64,000 nt of DNA from Ancylobacter crimeensis (GCF_023016805.1 NZ_JALKCH010000009.1:149713-213712), one strand, 5' to 3'; shown: positions 50,413 through 60,288, numbered from the stretch's first letter. Numbers and translations are program-made. Notes: generated by a model not told the origin, from the letters alone.

Positions 50413-51228
50413 ATGACCACCAAGAGCCGCCTGGCCGGCGCGGCGCTTCTTTGCGCCGCCTTCCTGCCAACCACCGCTTTCGCCGACAAGCTCGTGCTCG
50501 GCAATGAAGGCTCCTATCCGCCCTTCAGCATTACCGACGCTGCCGGAAAGCTGACCGGCGTCGAACCCGAACTCGCGCGGGAAATGTGCAAGCGCATGAA
50601 TGCCGACTGCGAGATCGTCGCCATGGACTTCAAGGCGCTGATCCCGGCCATGCTGCAGAACAAGCTCGATGCCATCGCCACGCAGATCAAGCCCAATGCG
50701 GAGCGAAAGGAACGTGCGCTGTTCTCCATTCCGATCGTCTACAATCCGGACGGTTTCGTGGTGAAGGCCGGCGCACCCGACGAACTGACGAAAGAGAACG
50801 CCAAGGGCATGAAGTTCGGCCAGATGCGCGGGACCGTGCAGGTCAAGTATCTGACCGAAACCTTCGGCGACGCCATCGAGATCACGCCCTACGACAATCC
50901 CGACCAGATCCGCCTCGACCTGCTGGCGGGCCGCATCGACGCGACACTCGGCCCGCGGATCAACTGGTCGATCGAGCTCCTCTCAAAGCCGGAGGGCAAG
51001 GACTTCAAATTCGCCGGCGGCGAAATATGGACCGGCGACCAGAGCATTCCGGTGGCGTTGCGGGGTTCGAGCTGGATCGTGCGCAAGGACAGCCAGCCAC
51101 TGCTCGACCGCATGAATGCCGCGCTCAAGAGCATGATCGAGGACTGCACGTTCACCAGGATCCGCGCCCAGTTCGTACCGGTCGCGATCGTGCCGGCCGA
51201 GCAGGCCTGCGCCGACCGCAAGTCGTGA
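50413..51228 (+). CDS. Polar amino acid-type ABC transporter substrate-binding protein
   Basis: A 271-residue family 3 periplasmic-binding protein. Signal peptide MTTKSRLAGAALLCAAFLPTTAFA, mature start DKLVLGNEGSYPPFS. GVEPELAREMCKRMNADCEIV, ALIPAMLQNKLDAIA and the LRLDLLAGRIDAT-like segment are typical of the ArgT/HisJ/nopaline-binding group. It lies 72 bp after the AMDase-like gene, in the same direction, and may bind the substrate or product of that enzyme. Confidence 0.93.
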   Translation: MTTKSRLAGAALLCAAFLPTTAFADKLVLGNEGSYPPFSITDAAGKLTGVEPELAREMCKRMNADCEIVAMDFKALIPAMLQNKLDAIATQIKPNAERKERALFSIPIVYNPDGFVVKAGAPDELTKENAKGMKFGQMRGTVQVKYLTETFGDAIEITPYDNPDQIRLDLLAGRIDATLGPRINWSIELLSKPEGKDFKFAGGEIWTGDQSIPVALRGSSWIVRKDSQPLLDRMNAALKSMIEDCTFTRIRAQFVPVAIVPAEQACADRKS

Positions 51229-51322
51229 CGGTCGCTTCGTGACGGCAGCTTCGTGACGATAGGGCGCGCGCCGTCACAGGTGCGCGCCCCTTCCCCGCCA
51301 TCCGGGATCGGAGAATGGGTCG

Positions 51323-52030
51323 ATGCATCTGCTGAGCTTCGGGGACCAGGGCTATGGCGACGAGCTCTTCTACGGCGCACTGCTCACCATGTCGCTGGCG
51401 GTGGTCGGCTATCTTACCAGCCTGATCTGCGGCGTCCTGATCGCGGTGGCGACGCTCCGGCCTTTCGGCGTGCGCTGGACGCTGTGGCGCCTCTACGCCT
51501 CCTGCTTCATGAGCGTGCCAGCGCTTCTTGTGATCTTTCTCATTTATTTCGGCGGGGCCGAGATGGTGAGCGCCGCTTTGCGGCTGATGGGCGTATCGGT
51601 CCGGGTGCAGGTGACCCCCTTCGCCGCCGGCGCCGTCGGACTTGGGGTCGTCTATAGCGCCTATCTCGCCGAAGGTGTGCGCGCGGCGATCCTCAATGTG
51701 CCGCGCGGCCAGTTCGAAGCGGCACAGGCGCTGCAGCTTTCGCGTCTTCAGATGTGGAGCCTCGTCATCGCTCCGCAGGCGACTCGCCTTGCCTTGCCGG
51801 GGCTCGTCAATCTCTGGATCGTCGTTCTGAAAGACACCGCCCTTATCTCGCTGGTCGGTCTCAAGGACATCATCGCCCAGGCGAAGATGGCGGCCGGCGT
51901 CACCAAGGAGCCGTTCCTCTTCTATATCGCGGCGGCGCTGTTCTTCGTCTTCATGAACGGTCTCACGCTGCATGTGTCCGGTTGGCTCGATCGGCATGTC
52001 GCCCGCGGCATGCAGGCGGCCCGGAGCTGA
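51323..52030 (+). CDS. Amino acid-type ABC transporter permease
   Basis: A 235-residue permease of the HisQ/HisM class with five membrane helices. The EAA loop region is VPRGQFEAAQALQLSRLQMWSLVIAPQA. The N-terminal MHLLSFGDQGYGDELFYGALLTMSLA follows the usual pattern. It is paired with the second permease 10 bp downstream. No ATPase gene accompanies them. Confidence 0.93.
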   Translation: MHLLSFGDQGYGDELFYGALLTMSLAVVGYLTSLICGVLIAVATLRPFGVRWTLWRLYASCFMSVPALLVIFLIYFGGAEMVSAALRLMGVSVRVQVTPFAAGAVGLGVVYSAYLAEGVRAAILNVPRGQFEAAQALQLSRLQMWSLVIAPQATRLALPGLVNLWIVVLKDTALISLVGLKDIIAQAKMAAGVTKEPFLFYIAAALFFVFMNGLTLHVSGWLDRHVARGMQAARS

Positions 52031-52040
52031 GAGCACGCGC

Positions 52041-52805
52041 ATGTCCTGGTTCGACCCCTCGCTCGCCGCGGAAAGCCTCCCCGCCCTCCTGCGCGGCGCA
52101 GCCATGACGATCGGCCTCACCGTGCCGATCCTCATGCTCGGTATGGTCATCGCCATCCCGGTCGCCCTTGGCCGCCTGTCGGAGCATCGCCTCACCGCCG
52201 CGGCGGCCTTTGCCTATGTCGCCTTCTTTCGAGGCACGCCCAGCCTGATCCTGCTTTATCTTGTGTATAGCGGGCTCGGGGTCATTGCCGCGGTGCGCGC
52301 GAGCTTCCTGTGGCCGGTCCTTTCCCACGCCTATCCCTGTGCCGTCATCGGATTCGCGCTGGTGCACTCGGCCTATGTGGCGGAGATCCTGCGCGGCGGC
52401 CTCGCCGCGGTGCCGACGGGTGTGGTGGAGGCCGGGCGAGCGCTGGGCTTCTCGCCGGCGCGCCTGTTCTTCGCGGTGCGGCTGCCCATGGCCGGTCGTC
52501 TGGCCCTCAAATCATATCAGAACGAGGTCGTCATCATCATAAAGAGCACGGCGGCGGTCAGCGCCATCACCGTCACCGACCTGATGGCGGCCGCGAACGA
52601 GGTGTTCTACATAACCTACGATCCCTTCACGCCTCTGCTGTGCGCGGCGGGGATCTACTGGGTGATGATCAATCTCGTGCGCGGCGGCTTCGGGGCGGCC
52701 GACCGGCGCCTGAACGCCCATCTCGCGATCCGGCTACCGGACCGTCCGCTGCGCACACGCATGCGGGCCCTCCGCCTGAGGCTGCGCCGTCCGAAAACGG
52801 CTTAG
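52041..52805 (+). CDS. Amino acid-type ABC transporter permease
   Basis: A 254-residue HisM-class permease. AYVAFFRGTPSLILLYLVYSG is the substrate-gate motif and VPTGVVEAGRALGFSPARLFFAVRLP is the EAA loop that contacts the ATPase. The C-terminal ~30 residues are very Arg-rich. ATG 52041 gives the family N-terminus. The required ATP-binding protein is not in the window, so it may be borrowed from another importer. Confidence 0.92.
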   Translation: MSWFDPSLAAESLPALLRGAAMTIGLTVPILMLGMVIAIPVALGRLSEHRLTAAAAFAYVAFFRGTPSLILLYLVYSGLGVIAAVRASFLWPVLSHAYPCAVIGFALVHSAYVAEILRGGLAAVPTGVVEAGRALGFSPARLFFAVRLPMAGRLALKSYQNEVVIIIKSTAAVSAITVTDLMAAANEVFYITYDPFTPLLCAAGIYWVMINLVRGGFGAADRRLNAHLAIRLPDRPLRTRMRALRLRLRRPKTA

Positions 52806-52953
52806 CTCGTGACCCGACGCCGGTGTGGTGTCCTCAGACTTCGTGGAATGCTGCAATGCAGGATTATGTTGCATCGCAGCGAGAATGAGGCATGCGCCGG
52901 TTCCATAAGCCGGGCCAGCCACGGCAATCCGGCACCATTTCCGGGGGGAAGCC

Positions 52954-54021
52954 ATGCCCGACGCCACCAAGCCTCGCCAGGACGAGGATGCTTCGGATGG
53001 ATTGCCACGCCAACCGCTGAAGGTCGACCTTGCCCTTCAGGGCGGCGGCTCACACGGCGCCTTCACCTGGGGTGTGCTCGACAGGCTGCTGGAAGAGGAT
53101 TGGCTCGAGGTGGAGGGCATTTCCGGCACCTCCGCGGGGGCCATGAACGCCGCCGTGCTGGCGGACGGCCACGCGGCCGGCGGACCGGAAGGCGCGCGGG
53201 CGGCCCTCACCCGGTTCTGGACCATGGTTTCGGAATCGGCCCGCTTCTCGCCGTTCCAGCGCGCCCCGCTCGACCGGCTGCTCGGGCGCTGGACGCTCGA
53301 CAACTCGCCCATGTTCATCGCCATGGACCTGATGTCGCGCCTTTATTCGCCCTATGACCTCAATCCCGGCGGCCGCAACCCGCTGCGTGAGATTCTCGCT
53401 GAAGTCATCGATTTCGAGCGGCTGAAGACCGCTCCGATCAAGCTCTTCATCACCGCAACCAATGTGCGCACCGGACGCGGCCGGGTGTTTCGCAATGACG
53501 AGATCACGCCGGAGGTCCTGCTCGCTTCCGCCTGCCTGCCGACGCTGTTCCAGGCGATCGAAATCGACGGCGAACCCTATTGGGACGGCGGCTATGCCGG
53601 CAACCCGACCATGACCCCTCTGGTGCGCGAACTCGAGTCGGACGACACCATCCTGGTGCCGATCAACCCGGTCGAGCGGCCGGGCACGCCGGACAATGCG
53701 CGCGACATCCTGAACCGGCTCAACGAAGTGTCCTTCAACGCGGTGCTGCTCAAGGAGCTGCGGATGATGGCGCTGATGCGCAAGGTCGCCGACCCCGGCA
53801 ACAGCGAAGGAGCGCAATGGGCGAAGATGCGCATCCATATGGTACGCAACACGGTGATGGCCGACCTCGGCTACTCCTCCAAGCTCAATGCCGAATGGAG
53901 CTTCCTGACCAAGCTGCACGCCGACGGGCGTGCAGCCGCCGACAGCTTCCTCGCTGAGAACGGAGCCGATATCGGCCGCCGTTCGACCCTCGACATCGAC
54001 CGCCTGCTCGAAGGCGTGTGA
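52954..54021 (+). CDS. Patatin-like phospholipase family protein
   Basis: A 355-residue patatin-domain serine hydrolase. The oxyanion loop is GGGSHG (residues 30-35), the nucleophile Ser60 lies in GTSAG and the dyad Asp211 in DGG. After residue ~290 the sequence is helical with no recognised domain. No signal peptide, so cytoplasmic. The ATG follows GGGGGGAAGCC. It precedes a GntP permease by 15 bp. Similar patatins act on phospholipids or on polyhydroxybutyrate granules; which is not shown here. Confidence 0.92.
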   Translation: MPDATKPRQDEDASDGLPRQPLKVDLALQGGGSHGAFTWGVLDRLLEEDWLEVEGISGTSAGAMNAAVLADGHAAGGPEGARAALTRFWTMVSESARFSPFQRAPLDRLLGRWTLDNSPMFIAMDLMSRLYSPYDLNPGGRNPLREILAEVIDFERLKTAPIKLFITATNVRTGRGRVFRNDEITPEVLLASACLPTLFQAIEIDGEPYWDGGYAGNPTMTPLVRELESDDTILVPINPVERPGTPDNARDILNRLNEVSFNAVLLKELRMMALMRKVADPGNSEGAQWAKMRIHMVRNTVMADLGYSSKLNAEWSFLTKLHADGRAAADSFLAENGADIGRRSTLDIDRLLEGV

Positions 54022-54036
54022 GAAGGACCGCTGGCG

Positions 54037-55494
54037 ATGGGTTTCATCGGTATTCTCGCAGGCCTCGGCCTGCTCGTCGCGCTCGCGTTCCGGGGCTGGA
54101 GCGTATTGCTGCTCGCTCCGCTTGCGGCTCTGGTCGCCGCCGCCTTTTCCGGCGAGCCGCTGCTCGCGCACTGGACCCAGACCTTCATGGGCAGCGCGGC
54201 GCGTTTCGTGGCGCAATTCTTCCCGCTGTTCCTGCTCGGCGCCGTGTTCGGCAAGGTGATGGACGATACCGGCTCGGTCACCCGGATCGCCGACTACATG
54301 ACGCAGAAGCTCGGAGCCGGGCGCGCGGTGCTCGCCGTCGTGCTCGCCGGCGCTTTCGTCACCTATGGCGGCGTAAGCCTGTTCGTCGCTTTCTTCGTAC
54401 TTGCGCCGATGGGCCTCGCTTTATTCCGCGCCGCAGGCGTGCCGCGCCGGCTGATGCCCGCCGCCATCGCGCTCGGCACCTCCACCTTCACCATGTCGGC
54501 CCTGCCGGGCACGCCGTCGATCCAGAACGCGATCCCGATGCCGTTCTTCGGCACGACGCCCTTCGCCGCTCCGGGCCTCGGAATCCTCGCCTCCGCCATC
54601 ATGCTGGGGTTCGGCCTGTGGTGGCTGAATCTGATGGAGAAGAAGGCGCGCGCCGCCGGGGAGGGTTTCGGGCCGGGCGAGGTAGCGGCGCCGGCGGAAG
54701 CCGCCGCCGACGACCCGATCGTGCGCGAGCGCGCGAGCACCGCGCGGGAGTTCGACCCGGCCGAGATCAAGCGCGGCGCTCATGCTCCGAGCGAGCCCTC
54801 CATCGGGCTCGCCGCCCTGCCACTCATCGTGGTAGTGGCGGTCAACCTGCTGATGTCGCTCGTCATCCTGCCGCGCATGGACGTGTCCTACCTCGCCGAG
54901 CCGCGCTGGGGCGGAACCTCCCTTTCCGCCGTCGGCGGGGTGTGGTCGGTGGTGGTGGCGCTCTGCGCCGCGATCCTCACGGCGCTCGCCGTCAATGCCC
55001 GCCGGCTGCCGAGCCTGCGCACCACGCTGGACGCCGGTGCAAACGCCTCCGTCCTACCCGTGTTCAGCGTCGCCAGTCTGGTCGGCTTCGGCGCCGTGGT
55101 CGCGGCGCTGCCGGCCTTCGAGGCGGTGCGCGACTGGGTGCTCGGCATCGACGGCGGCCCGCTGGTTTCGCTCGCCGTGGCCACCAACATCCTTGCCGCC
55201 CTCACCGGCTCGGCATCGGGCGGCCTCACCATCGCGCTCGACGCGCTCGGCCCTACCTATATGCAGATAGCCGCAGCAACCGGGCTCGACCCTGCACTGA
55301 TGCACCGCGTGGCGGTGATCGGCTCGGGCACGCTCGACAGCCTTCCCCACAACGGCGCCGTCGTCACCTTGCTGGCGGTGTGCGGCACCACCCATCGCGA
55401 GAGCTACAAGGACATCGTGATGGTGGGCATCGTCGGCGCGTTGATCGGGCTCGTGGTCGTGATCGCGCTGGGCTCCCTGGTGGGCTCGTTCTGA
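54037..55494 (+). CDS. GntP-family permease
   Basis: A 485-residue GntP-type carrier with about 12 helices and a large cytoplasmic loop (~residues 208-265, acidic and Ala-rich). FVTYGGVSLFVAFFVLAPMG and the GTSTFTMSALPGTPSIQNAIP motif are typical, as are ALTGSASGGLTIALDALG and IGSGTLDSLPHNGAVVTLL near the end. Substrates of the family include gluconate, D-serine and 3-hydroxybutyrate. With the patatin upstream, a hydroxy acid is a reasonable guess. Confidence 0.92.
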   Translation: MGFIGILAGLGLLVALAFRGWSVLLLAPLAALVAAAFSGEPLLAHWTQTFMGSAARFVAQFFPLFLLGAVFGKVMDDTGSVTRIADYMTQKLGAGRAVLAVVLAGAFVTYGGVSLFVAFFVLAPMGLALFRAAGVPRRLMPAAIALGTSTFTMSALPGTPSIQNAIPMPFFGTTPFAAPGLGILASAIMLGFGLWWLNLMEKKARAAGEGFGPGEVAAPAEAAADDPIVRERASTAREFDPAEIKRGAHAPSEPSIGLAALPLIVVVAVNLLMSLVILPRMDVSYLAEPRWGGTSLSAVGGVWSVVVALCAAILTALAVNARRLPSLRTTLDAGANASVLPVFSVASLVGFGAVVAALPAFEAVRDWVLGIDGGPLVSLAVATNILAALTGSASGGLTIALDALGPTYMQIAAATGLDPALMHRVAVIGSGTLDSLPHNGAVVTLLAVCGTTHRESYKDIVMVGIVGALIGLVVVIALGSLVGSF

Positions 55495-55663
55495 GCGAAT
55501 GCCGGACCGCTCCCTCACATGCCGGTGAGATCCCGCTCCGGCGGAGCGGCCATGCACGCCCGCGGGTTCCCGCCTCGATCGGGATCGTGGAACAATGCCG
55601 GCCGATTCATCCGGACCGGCGCTCCATGGGGGCGATGCCGGCCAGCCCAGCAAGGATCCGCCC

Positions 55664-56638
55664 ATGACCGCGAACCCCGCCGCCTTTCCCGGCCTGCCGC
55701 CGCTCATCCTCGGTGCCAACGTGTTCGGTTGGGGAGCGGACGAGGCGACCTCCTTCGCCCTGCTCGATGCAGCGGTGGAGCAGGGCCTGAACGCGATCGA
55801 CACCGCCGACATCTATTCCTACTGGGCGCCGGGTAATCACGGCGGCGAGTCGGAGACGATCATCGGACGCTGGCTGAAACGCCGCGGCCGCCGCGACGAC
55901 GTTATCATCCACACCAAGGGAGGCGCTCCGGGCGCCCCCGATGCTTTCGCCGATGCAAAGGCGGATGCAAGCTATCTGCCGAAGGCGGTCGATGCGTCTT
56001 TGCGGCGACTGGGGATCGAGACCATCGACCTCTATTACGTCCATTACGACGACAAGGTCACCCCGCCGGAAGAAACCCTCGCCGTGTTCGACACGCTGAT
56101 CCGGGCCGGTAAGATCCGCGCGATCGGCGCCTCGAACTATGCGCCGGACCGGCTCGCCGCCAGCCTCGACGCATCGGATGCCAACCGTCTGCCGCGCTTC
56201 GCTTGCCTGCAGACGGGCTACAATCTCTATGACCGCGCCGGCTATGAGGCCGAGCTGGAACCGCTCTGCGCCGACCGCGGGCTGGGAGTCATGAGCTATT
56301 ACGGGCTCGCCAAGGGCTTCCTCACCGGCAAGTACCGGTCAGGCGCCGATCTCGGCAAGAGCGCAGCGCGCGGGGGCGCGATCGAATCCTATCTCACGCC
56401 GCGCGGTTTCCGGATCCTCGGTGCCCTCGACCGCGTGGCGGAGGAAACCGGATCGAATCCGACGCAGGTCGCGCTGGCCTGGCTGATCGCGCGCCCCAGC
56501 ATCACCGCCCCCATCGCCAGCGCCACCAGTCTTACCCAGCTCGCTGACCTTCCCGCAGCGTGCCGCCTAAGGCTGGATGGGGAGGCCATTGCGCAACTCG
56601 ATGCGGCATCGGCGGAGAGCGAAACGGCCGCGGCCTAG
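55664..56638 (+). CDS. Aldo/keto reductase
   Basis: A 324-residue aldo/keto reductase, (α/β)8 barrel using NADPH. ANVFGWGADEATSFALLDAAVEQG gives the start; the active-site Asp and Tyr lie in AIDTADIYSYW, Lys is in VIIHTKGG, and His in DLYYVHYDD. IRAIGASNYAP and the C-terminal TSLTQLADL also fit. ATG 55664 follows AAGGATCCGCCC. The reading frame upstream is shadow. Substrate unknown. Confidence 0.92.
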   Translation: MTANPAAFPGLPPLILGANVFGWGADEATSFALLDAAVEQGLNAIDTADIYSYWAPGNHGGESETIIGRWLKRRGRRDDVIIHTKGGAPGAPDAFADAKADASYLPKAVDASLRRLGIETIDLYYVHYDDKVTPPEETLAVFDTLIRAGKIRAIGASNYAPDRLAASLDASDANRLPRFACLQTGYNLYDRAGYEAELEPLCADRGLGVMSYYGLAKGFLTGKYRSGADLGKSAARGGAIESYLTPRGFRILGALDRVAEETGSNPTQVALAWLIARPSITAPIASATSLTQLADLPAACRLRLDGEAIAQLDAASAESETAAA

Positions 56639-56797
56639 CTGCGACGCGATCCGGCTGCCGGGGCGAAGCTGACGCACCGTCGTCGGCCATGAGGCGCTTT
56701 ATGGGCACGGGCTCGCTGTGCGAGAAAGAGGCGAGAGGTTCCGGCCGACGAAACGTCGGCCGGACATCTTCCATCCTGATCAGCACGGCGAGGCGCC

Positions 56798-57997
56798 ATG
56801 AACGACCGGCCCGCACCTTCTCATCCGCTGCTGCGCCGCCGCGACGGCCACCACGCGCGGGTGACCTATGAAGAGCTGTTCTTCGACCTCGTCTATGTCT
56901 TCGCGATCACCCAGCTCAGCCACGAACTTCTGCATCATCTGAGCTTCACCGGGTTGATCCAGACGCTGATCCTCTGGTTCGCCGTGTGGCTCGGCTGGCA
57001 ATATACCTGCTGGCTGACGAACTGGTTCGATCCGGAGACGCCGCAGATCCGCGGACTGCTGTTCATGACGATGCTCGCCGCGCTGATCATGGCGTCCTCC
57101 ATCAGCGGCGCCTTCGAGGAACGCGGCCTCGTCTTCGCGGCGGCCTATGTCGCGATCCAGGTCGGTCGCACCGCCTACATCGTCTGGCGGCTCGGGCCCG
57201 ACCATCCGCTGGCCGCCAATCATCGCCGCATGCTGGGCTGGCTCTCTATTGCCGCCGTGTTCTGGATCGGCGGGGCCTTCGCCGAGCACTGGTGGCGCGC
57301 CGGCCTGTGGGCCATCGCGGTGGCCTGCGAATATGTCTCGCCGATGTTCGGCTTCGCACTGCCCGGCCTCGGGCGCTCCCGCACGAGCGAATGGACCATC
57401 GAGGGCGGGCATCTGGCGGAACGCTGCCAGCTCTTCGTCATCGTCGCGCTGGGCGAAACTCTTTTGGCGACAGGCGCGACGCTGGCCGATGCCGATGTGT
57501 GGCAGCCGGCCATCCTCTCGGCGATGCTCGCCACCTTTTTCGGCACGCTCGCTATGTGGTGGCTCTATTTCGGCACGTCGAGCAAAGACGCCACCGAGTT
57601 CATCACCCATTCGCACGATCCGGGCCGCATCGGCGCCGCGTTCCACTATGTCCACGCCATACTGGTCGCCGGAATCGTGGCGACCGCGGTCGGCAACGAC
57701 CTCGTTCTCGCCCATCCCCACGAGCACCTCACCCTGGGCTCGGCTCTGGCTCTCTGCGGGGGTCCGGCGCTCTATCTGCTGGGCAGCGCGGCCTACAAGA
57801 AAGTGGTCTACGGCGTGGTGCCGATCTCGCACATCGCCGCCGTCATCGCGCTCGTCGCGCTGCTGCCGCTGGCCTTCACGGTGGACCTTCTGGCGATGGG
57901 CTGGCTCACCACTCTGGTGATGCTGCTGGCCGGCTTCTGGGAAAGCCGGCTGGTGCGCAAGCGACGGCAGCATCTGACGGCGGCCACCGTCCATTGA
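56798..57997 (+). CDS. ltrA: Low temperature requirement protein A (LtrA) family membrane protein
   Basis: A 399-residue LtrA-family protein with roughly 10 membrane helices. RVTYEELFFDLVYVFAITQLSH is the family signature, followed by WFAVWLGWQYTCWLTNWFDP and HLAERCQLFVIVALGETLLATG. These proteins are in the inner membrane and have no settled function; the name comes from a Listeria cold-growth mutant. The gene stands alone between the reductase and the convergent helicase. Confidence 0.93.
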   Translation: MNDRPAPSHPLLRRRDGHHARVTYEELFFDLVYVFAITQLSHELLHHLSFTGLIQTLILWFAVWLGWQYTCWLTNWFDPETPQIRGLLFMTMLAALIMASSISGAFEERGLVFAAAYVAIQVGRTAYIVWRLGPDHPLAANHRRMLGWLSIAAVFWIGGAFAEHWWRAGLWAIAVACEYVSPMFGFALPGLGRSRTSEWTIEGGHLAERCQLFVIVALGETLLATGATLADADVWQPAILSAMLATFFGTLAMWWLYFGTSSKDATEFITHSHDPGRIGAAFHYVHAILVAGIVATAVGNDLVLAHPHEHLTLGSALALCGGPALYLLGSAAYKKVVYGVVPISHIAAVIALVALLPLAFTVDLLAMGWLTTLVMLLAGFWESRLVRKRRQHLTAATVH

Positions 57998-58074
57998 GGA
58001 TCGAAGCCGCCTTCGCAGGTCGTCCGACGGCGTGAAGGCCGACGAGGGATATCAGGGCCGCGAAGCGGGGGATA

Positions 58075-60288
58075 TCAGGACCTTGGAGGCTTCTTGCCGG
58101 GCTTGCCGGCCGGCTTGCCCGACCCCTTCCCGCCCGGCTTGCCGAACGCCTTGCCCGGCCCCTTCCCAGCCGGCTTGGCTGCCGGACGCGCAGGAGCGTC
58201 TCCCGCCGGACGCGCCTTGCGATAGGCCGAGGTGCCGCCCTCCTCGCGCGGACCGGAGCGGAACGGCTTGGCGGCGCCTTGCTCCTCGCGCTTGCGGAAC
58301 GGCTTTGCCTCGCCGCGCGGTTCATCGCCGCGATGCGACGACTTCCCGCGCCATTCGCCTGCCGGAGCCGCAGAACGATCGGATTTACCCTTGCTATCCC
58401 GGTAAGGCTTGCCGCGCGGCGGCTTGTCCGCGAAGCGCGCCTCGTCCGGCGCCTGCCGCGGCATCTCGTGACGGGCTTCGCGGCTCCGCTCCCGGACCGG
58501 TGCCGCAGTATCGGCCGCGACCTGACGACGGGAATCCTCGCCCGTCTCCTGCGCGCGGTGCGGTGCCTCGCGGCGCGGCGCCCTGTGGGGGCGCTCGGCC
58601 TGGGGGTCCCACGTGCCCGAGCCCGCCTCGTCACGACGCGGGCCGCGCGGCTTCATGCCGGTGCGCGGCGCCGGACGTGCCGTCGGGCGGCCGCTCGGGG
58701 CCTCGGCCAGCGGCTCGATGACGACATCCTCGCCGCCCGGCTTGCGCAGCCCGGCGAGAAAGCGCTCCGTTGCATCAGCGCCAATCTCAAAGGCGGTCTC
58801 GTTGTCGAAGATGCGGATGACCCCGATATCGGCCCGGGTCACGTTTCCGCGCCGGCAGATCAGGGGCAACAGCCATTTCGGGTCGGCGTTGTTACGACGG
58901 CCGATATTGAGCCGGAACCACTGCATCGGCGTGCCCTCGACGGGGCGCCGCACACGCTCGTTCTTCACCCGCGTTTCGCCCGGATCGACCACCTCCTCCG
59001 GGACAGGAAGACCAGAGCGATAGAGCTGGGCCAGCGCCGCCGCCAGATGCTCGGCGGTGTAGGCGGACAGCAGGAGCTGCCCGGCGGCGAGGTCGTCTTC
59101 CCCCGGCGCATCGGCCAGAAGCGGGTCGCGCAGCATCCGTTCCTGGTCCAGCGCGCGAATCTCCTCCGCGGTCGGCGGGGCGGACCACTGCGTCTCGACG
59201 CCGGCCACGGCGAGCAGATCCTGTGCGCGGCGACGGCGGAAGGGCGGCACCAGAAGCACGCTCACGCCCTTGCGCCCGGCGCGTCCGGTCCGGCCGCTGC
59301 GGTGCTGCAGCGTCTCGGCATCCTTCGGCAGCTCGGCGTGGATCACGAGGCTGAGATTCGGCAGGTCGATGCCGCGCGCGGCCACATCCGTCGCAACGCA
59401 GACCCGGGCCCGGCCGTCGCGCAGCGCCTGCAAAGCATGGTTGCGCTCGTTCTGGCTGAGTTCGCCCGAAAGCGCAACAGCGGAGAACTGCCGCTCCTGC
59501 AATGTCGCCGTCAGATGGCGCACGGCCTCGCGGGTGTTGCAGAACACGATGGCCGAGGGCGCATCGTGCTCGCGCAGCACGTTCACCACCACGTGCTCCA
59601 CCTCTTTCGGCGCGGTGCGGATGGCGCGATAGGCGATATCGGCGTGGCCGCCCTCGGCGCTCGCCACCTCGATGCGCAGCGCACCGCGCTGGTAGCGCTC
59701 GGCCAGCGTGGCGATGCCGCGCGGCAGGGTGGCGGAGAACAGCAGGCTGCGACGTTCGCTCGGAGTGGCTTCAAGAAGCACCTCTAGGTCCTCGCGGAAG
59801 CCGAGGTCGAGCATCTCGTCGGCCTCGTCCAGCACCACGACCCGGATCGCGGACATGTCGAGCCGTCCGCGCTCCATATGGTCGCGCAGCCGGCCCGGCG
59901 TGCCGACCACGATATGGGCGCCCTCCGCGAGGCGGCGCTGCTCCTGCCGTGGATCCATGCCGCCGACGCAGGAGACAATACGCGCGCCGGTCTCGGCAAA
60001 GAGCCACACGAATTCCCGCTGGACCTGCAGCGCAAGCTCGCGCGTCGGCGCGATGACCAGCGCGAGCGGCGCACCCGCCGGGCCGAAGCGCTCCTCGATG
60101 CCGAGCAGCGTCTCCGCCATGGCGAGGCCATAGGCCACCGTCTTGCCGGAACCGGTCTGGGCCGAGACCAGCAGGTCGCGGTCCTTCGTCTCCGGGGCGA
60201 GCACGGCGCTCTGCACGCGGGTGGGATCGGTGTAGTCGCGCGCGGCGAGAGCACGGGCAAGCGCCGGGTTGGTGGTCAGGAAAGCCAA
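58075..60288 (-). CDS. DEAD-box ATP-dependent RNA helicase with basic C-terminal tail
   Basis: A 737-residue helicase. Motifs in order: I AQTGSGKT, Ia PTRELALQ, Ib GTPGRL, II LDEADEML, III SATLP, and in domain 2 CATDVAARGIDLP and HRSGRTGRAGRKG. Residues ~465-540 form a DbpA/CsdA-type RNA-binding domain (LNIGRRNNADPKWLLPLICRRG). Residues ~550-737 are low-complexity and rich in Arg, Lys, Gly and Pro, ending in repeats like GKPAGKPGKK. The start is TTG at 60288 (MAFLTTNPALARAL); no ATG lies nearby in frame. It probably acts in ribosome assembly or RNA decay, especially in the cold. Confidence 0.94.
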   Translation of the reverse strand: MAFLTTNPALARALAARDYTDPTRVQSAVLAPETKDRDLLVSAQTGSGKTVAYGLAMAETLLGIEERFGPAGAPLALVIAPTRELALQVQREFVWLFAETGARIVSCVGGMDPRQEQRRLAEGAHIVVGTPGRLRDHMERGRLDMSAIRVVVLDEADEMLDLGFREDLEVLLEATPSERRSLLFSATLPRGIATLAERYQRGALRIEVASAEGGHADIAYRAIRTAPKEVEHVVVNVLREHDAPSAIVFCNTREAVRHLTATLQERQFSAVALSGELSQNERNHALQALRDGRARVCVATDVAARGIDLPNLSLVIHAELPKDAETLQHRSGRTGRAGRKGVSVLLVPPFRRRRAQDLLAVAGVETQWSAPPTAEEIRALDQERMLRDPLLADAPGEDDLAAGQLLLSAYTAEHLAAALAQLYRSGLPVPEEVVDPGETRVKNERVRRPVEGTPMQWFRLNIGRRNNADPKWLLPLICRRGNVTRADIGVIRIFDNETAFEIGADATERFLAGLRKPGGEDVVIEPLAEAPSGRPTARPAPRTGMKPRGPRRDEAGSGTWDPQAERPHRAPRREAPHRAQETGEDSRRQVAADTAAPVRERSREARHEMPRQAPDEARFADKPPRGKPYRDSKGKSDRSAAPAGEWRGKSSHRGDEPRGEAKPFRKREEQGAAKPFRSGPREEGGTSAYRKARPAGDAPARPAAKPAGKGPGKAFGKPGGKGSGKPAGKPGKKPPRS

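Noticed and set aside
52851..52861. CTGCAATGCAG quasi-palindrome upstream of the patatin gene.
   Set aside because: Short, imperfect, with no regulator gene adjacent. It could be chance.
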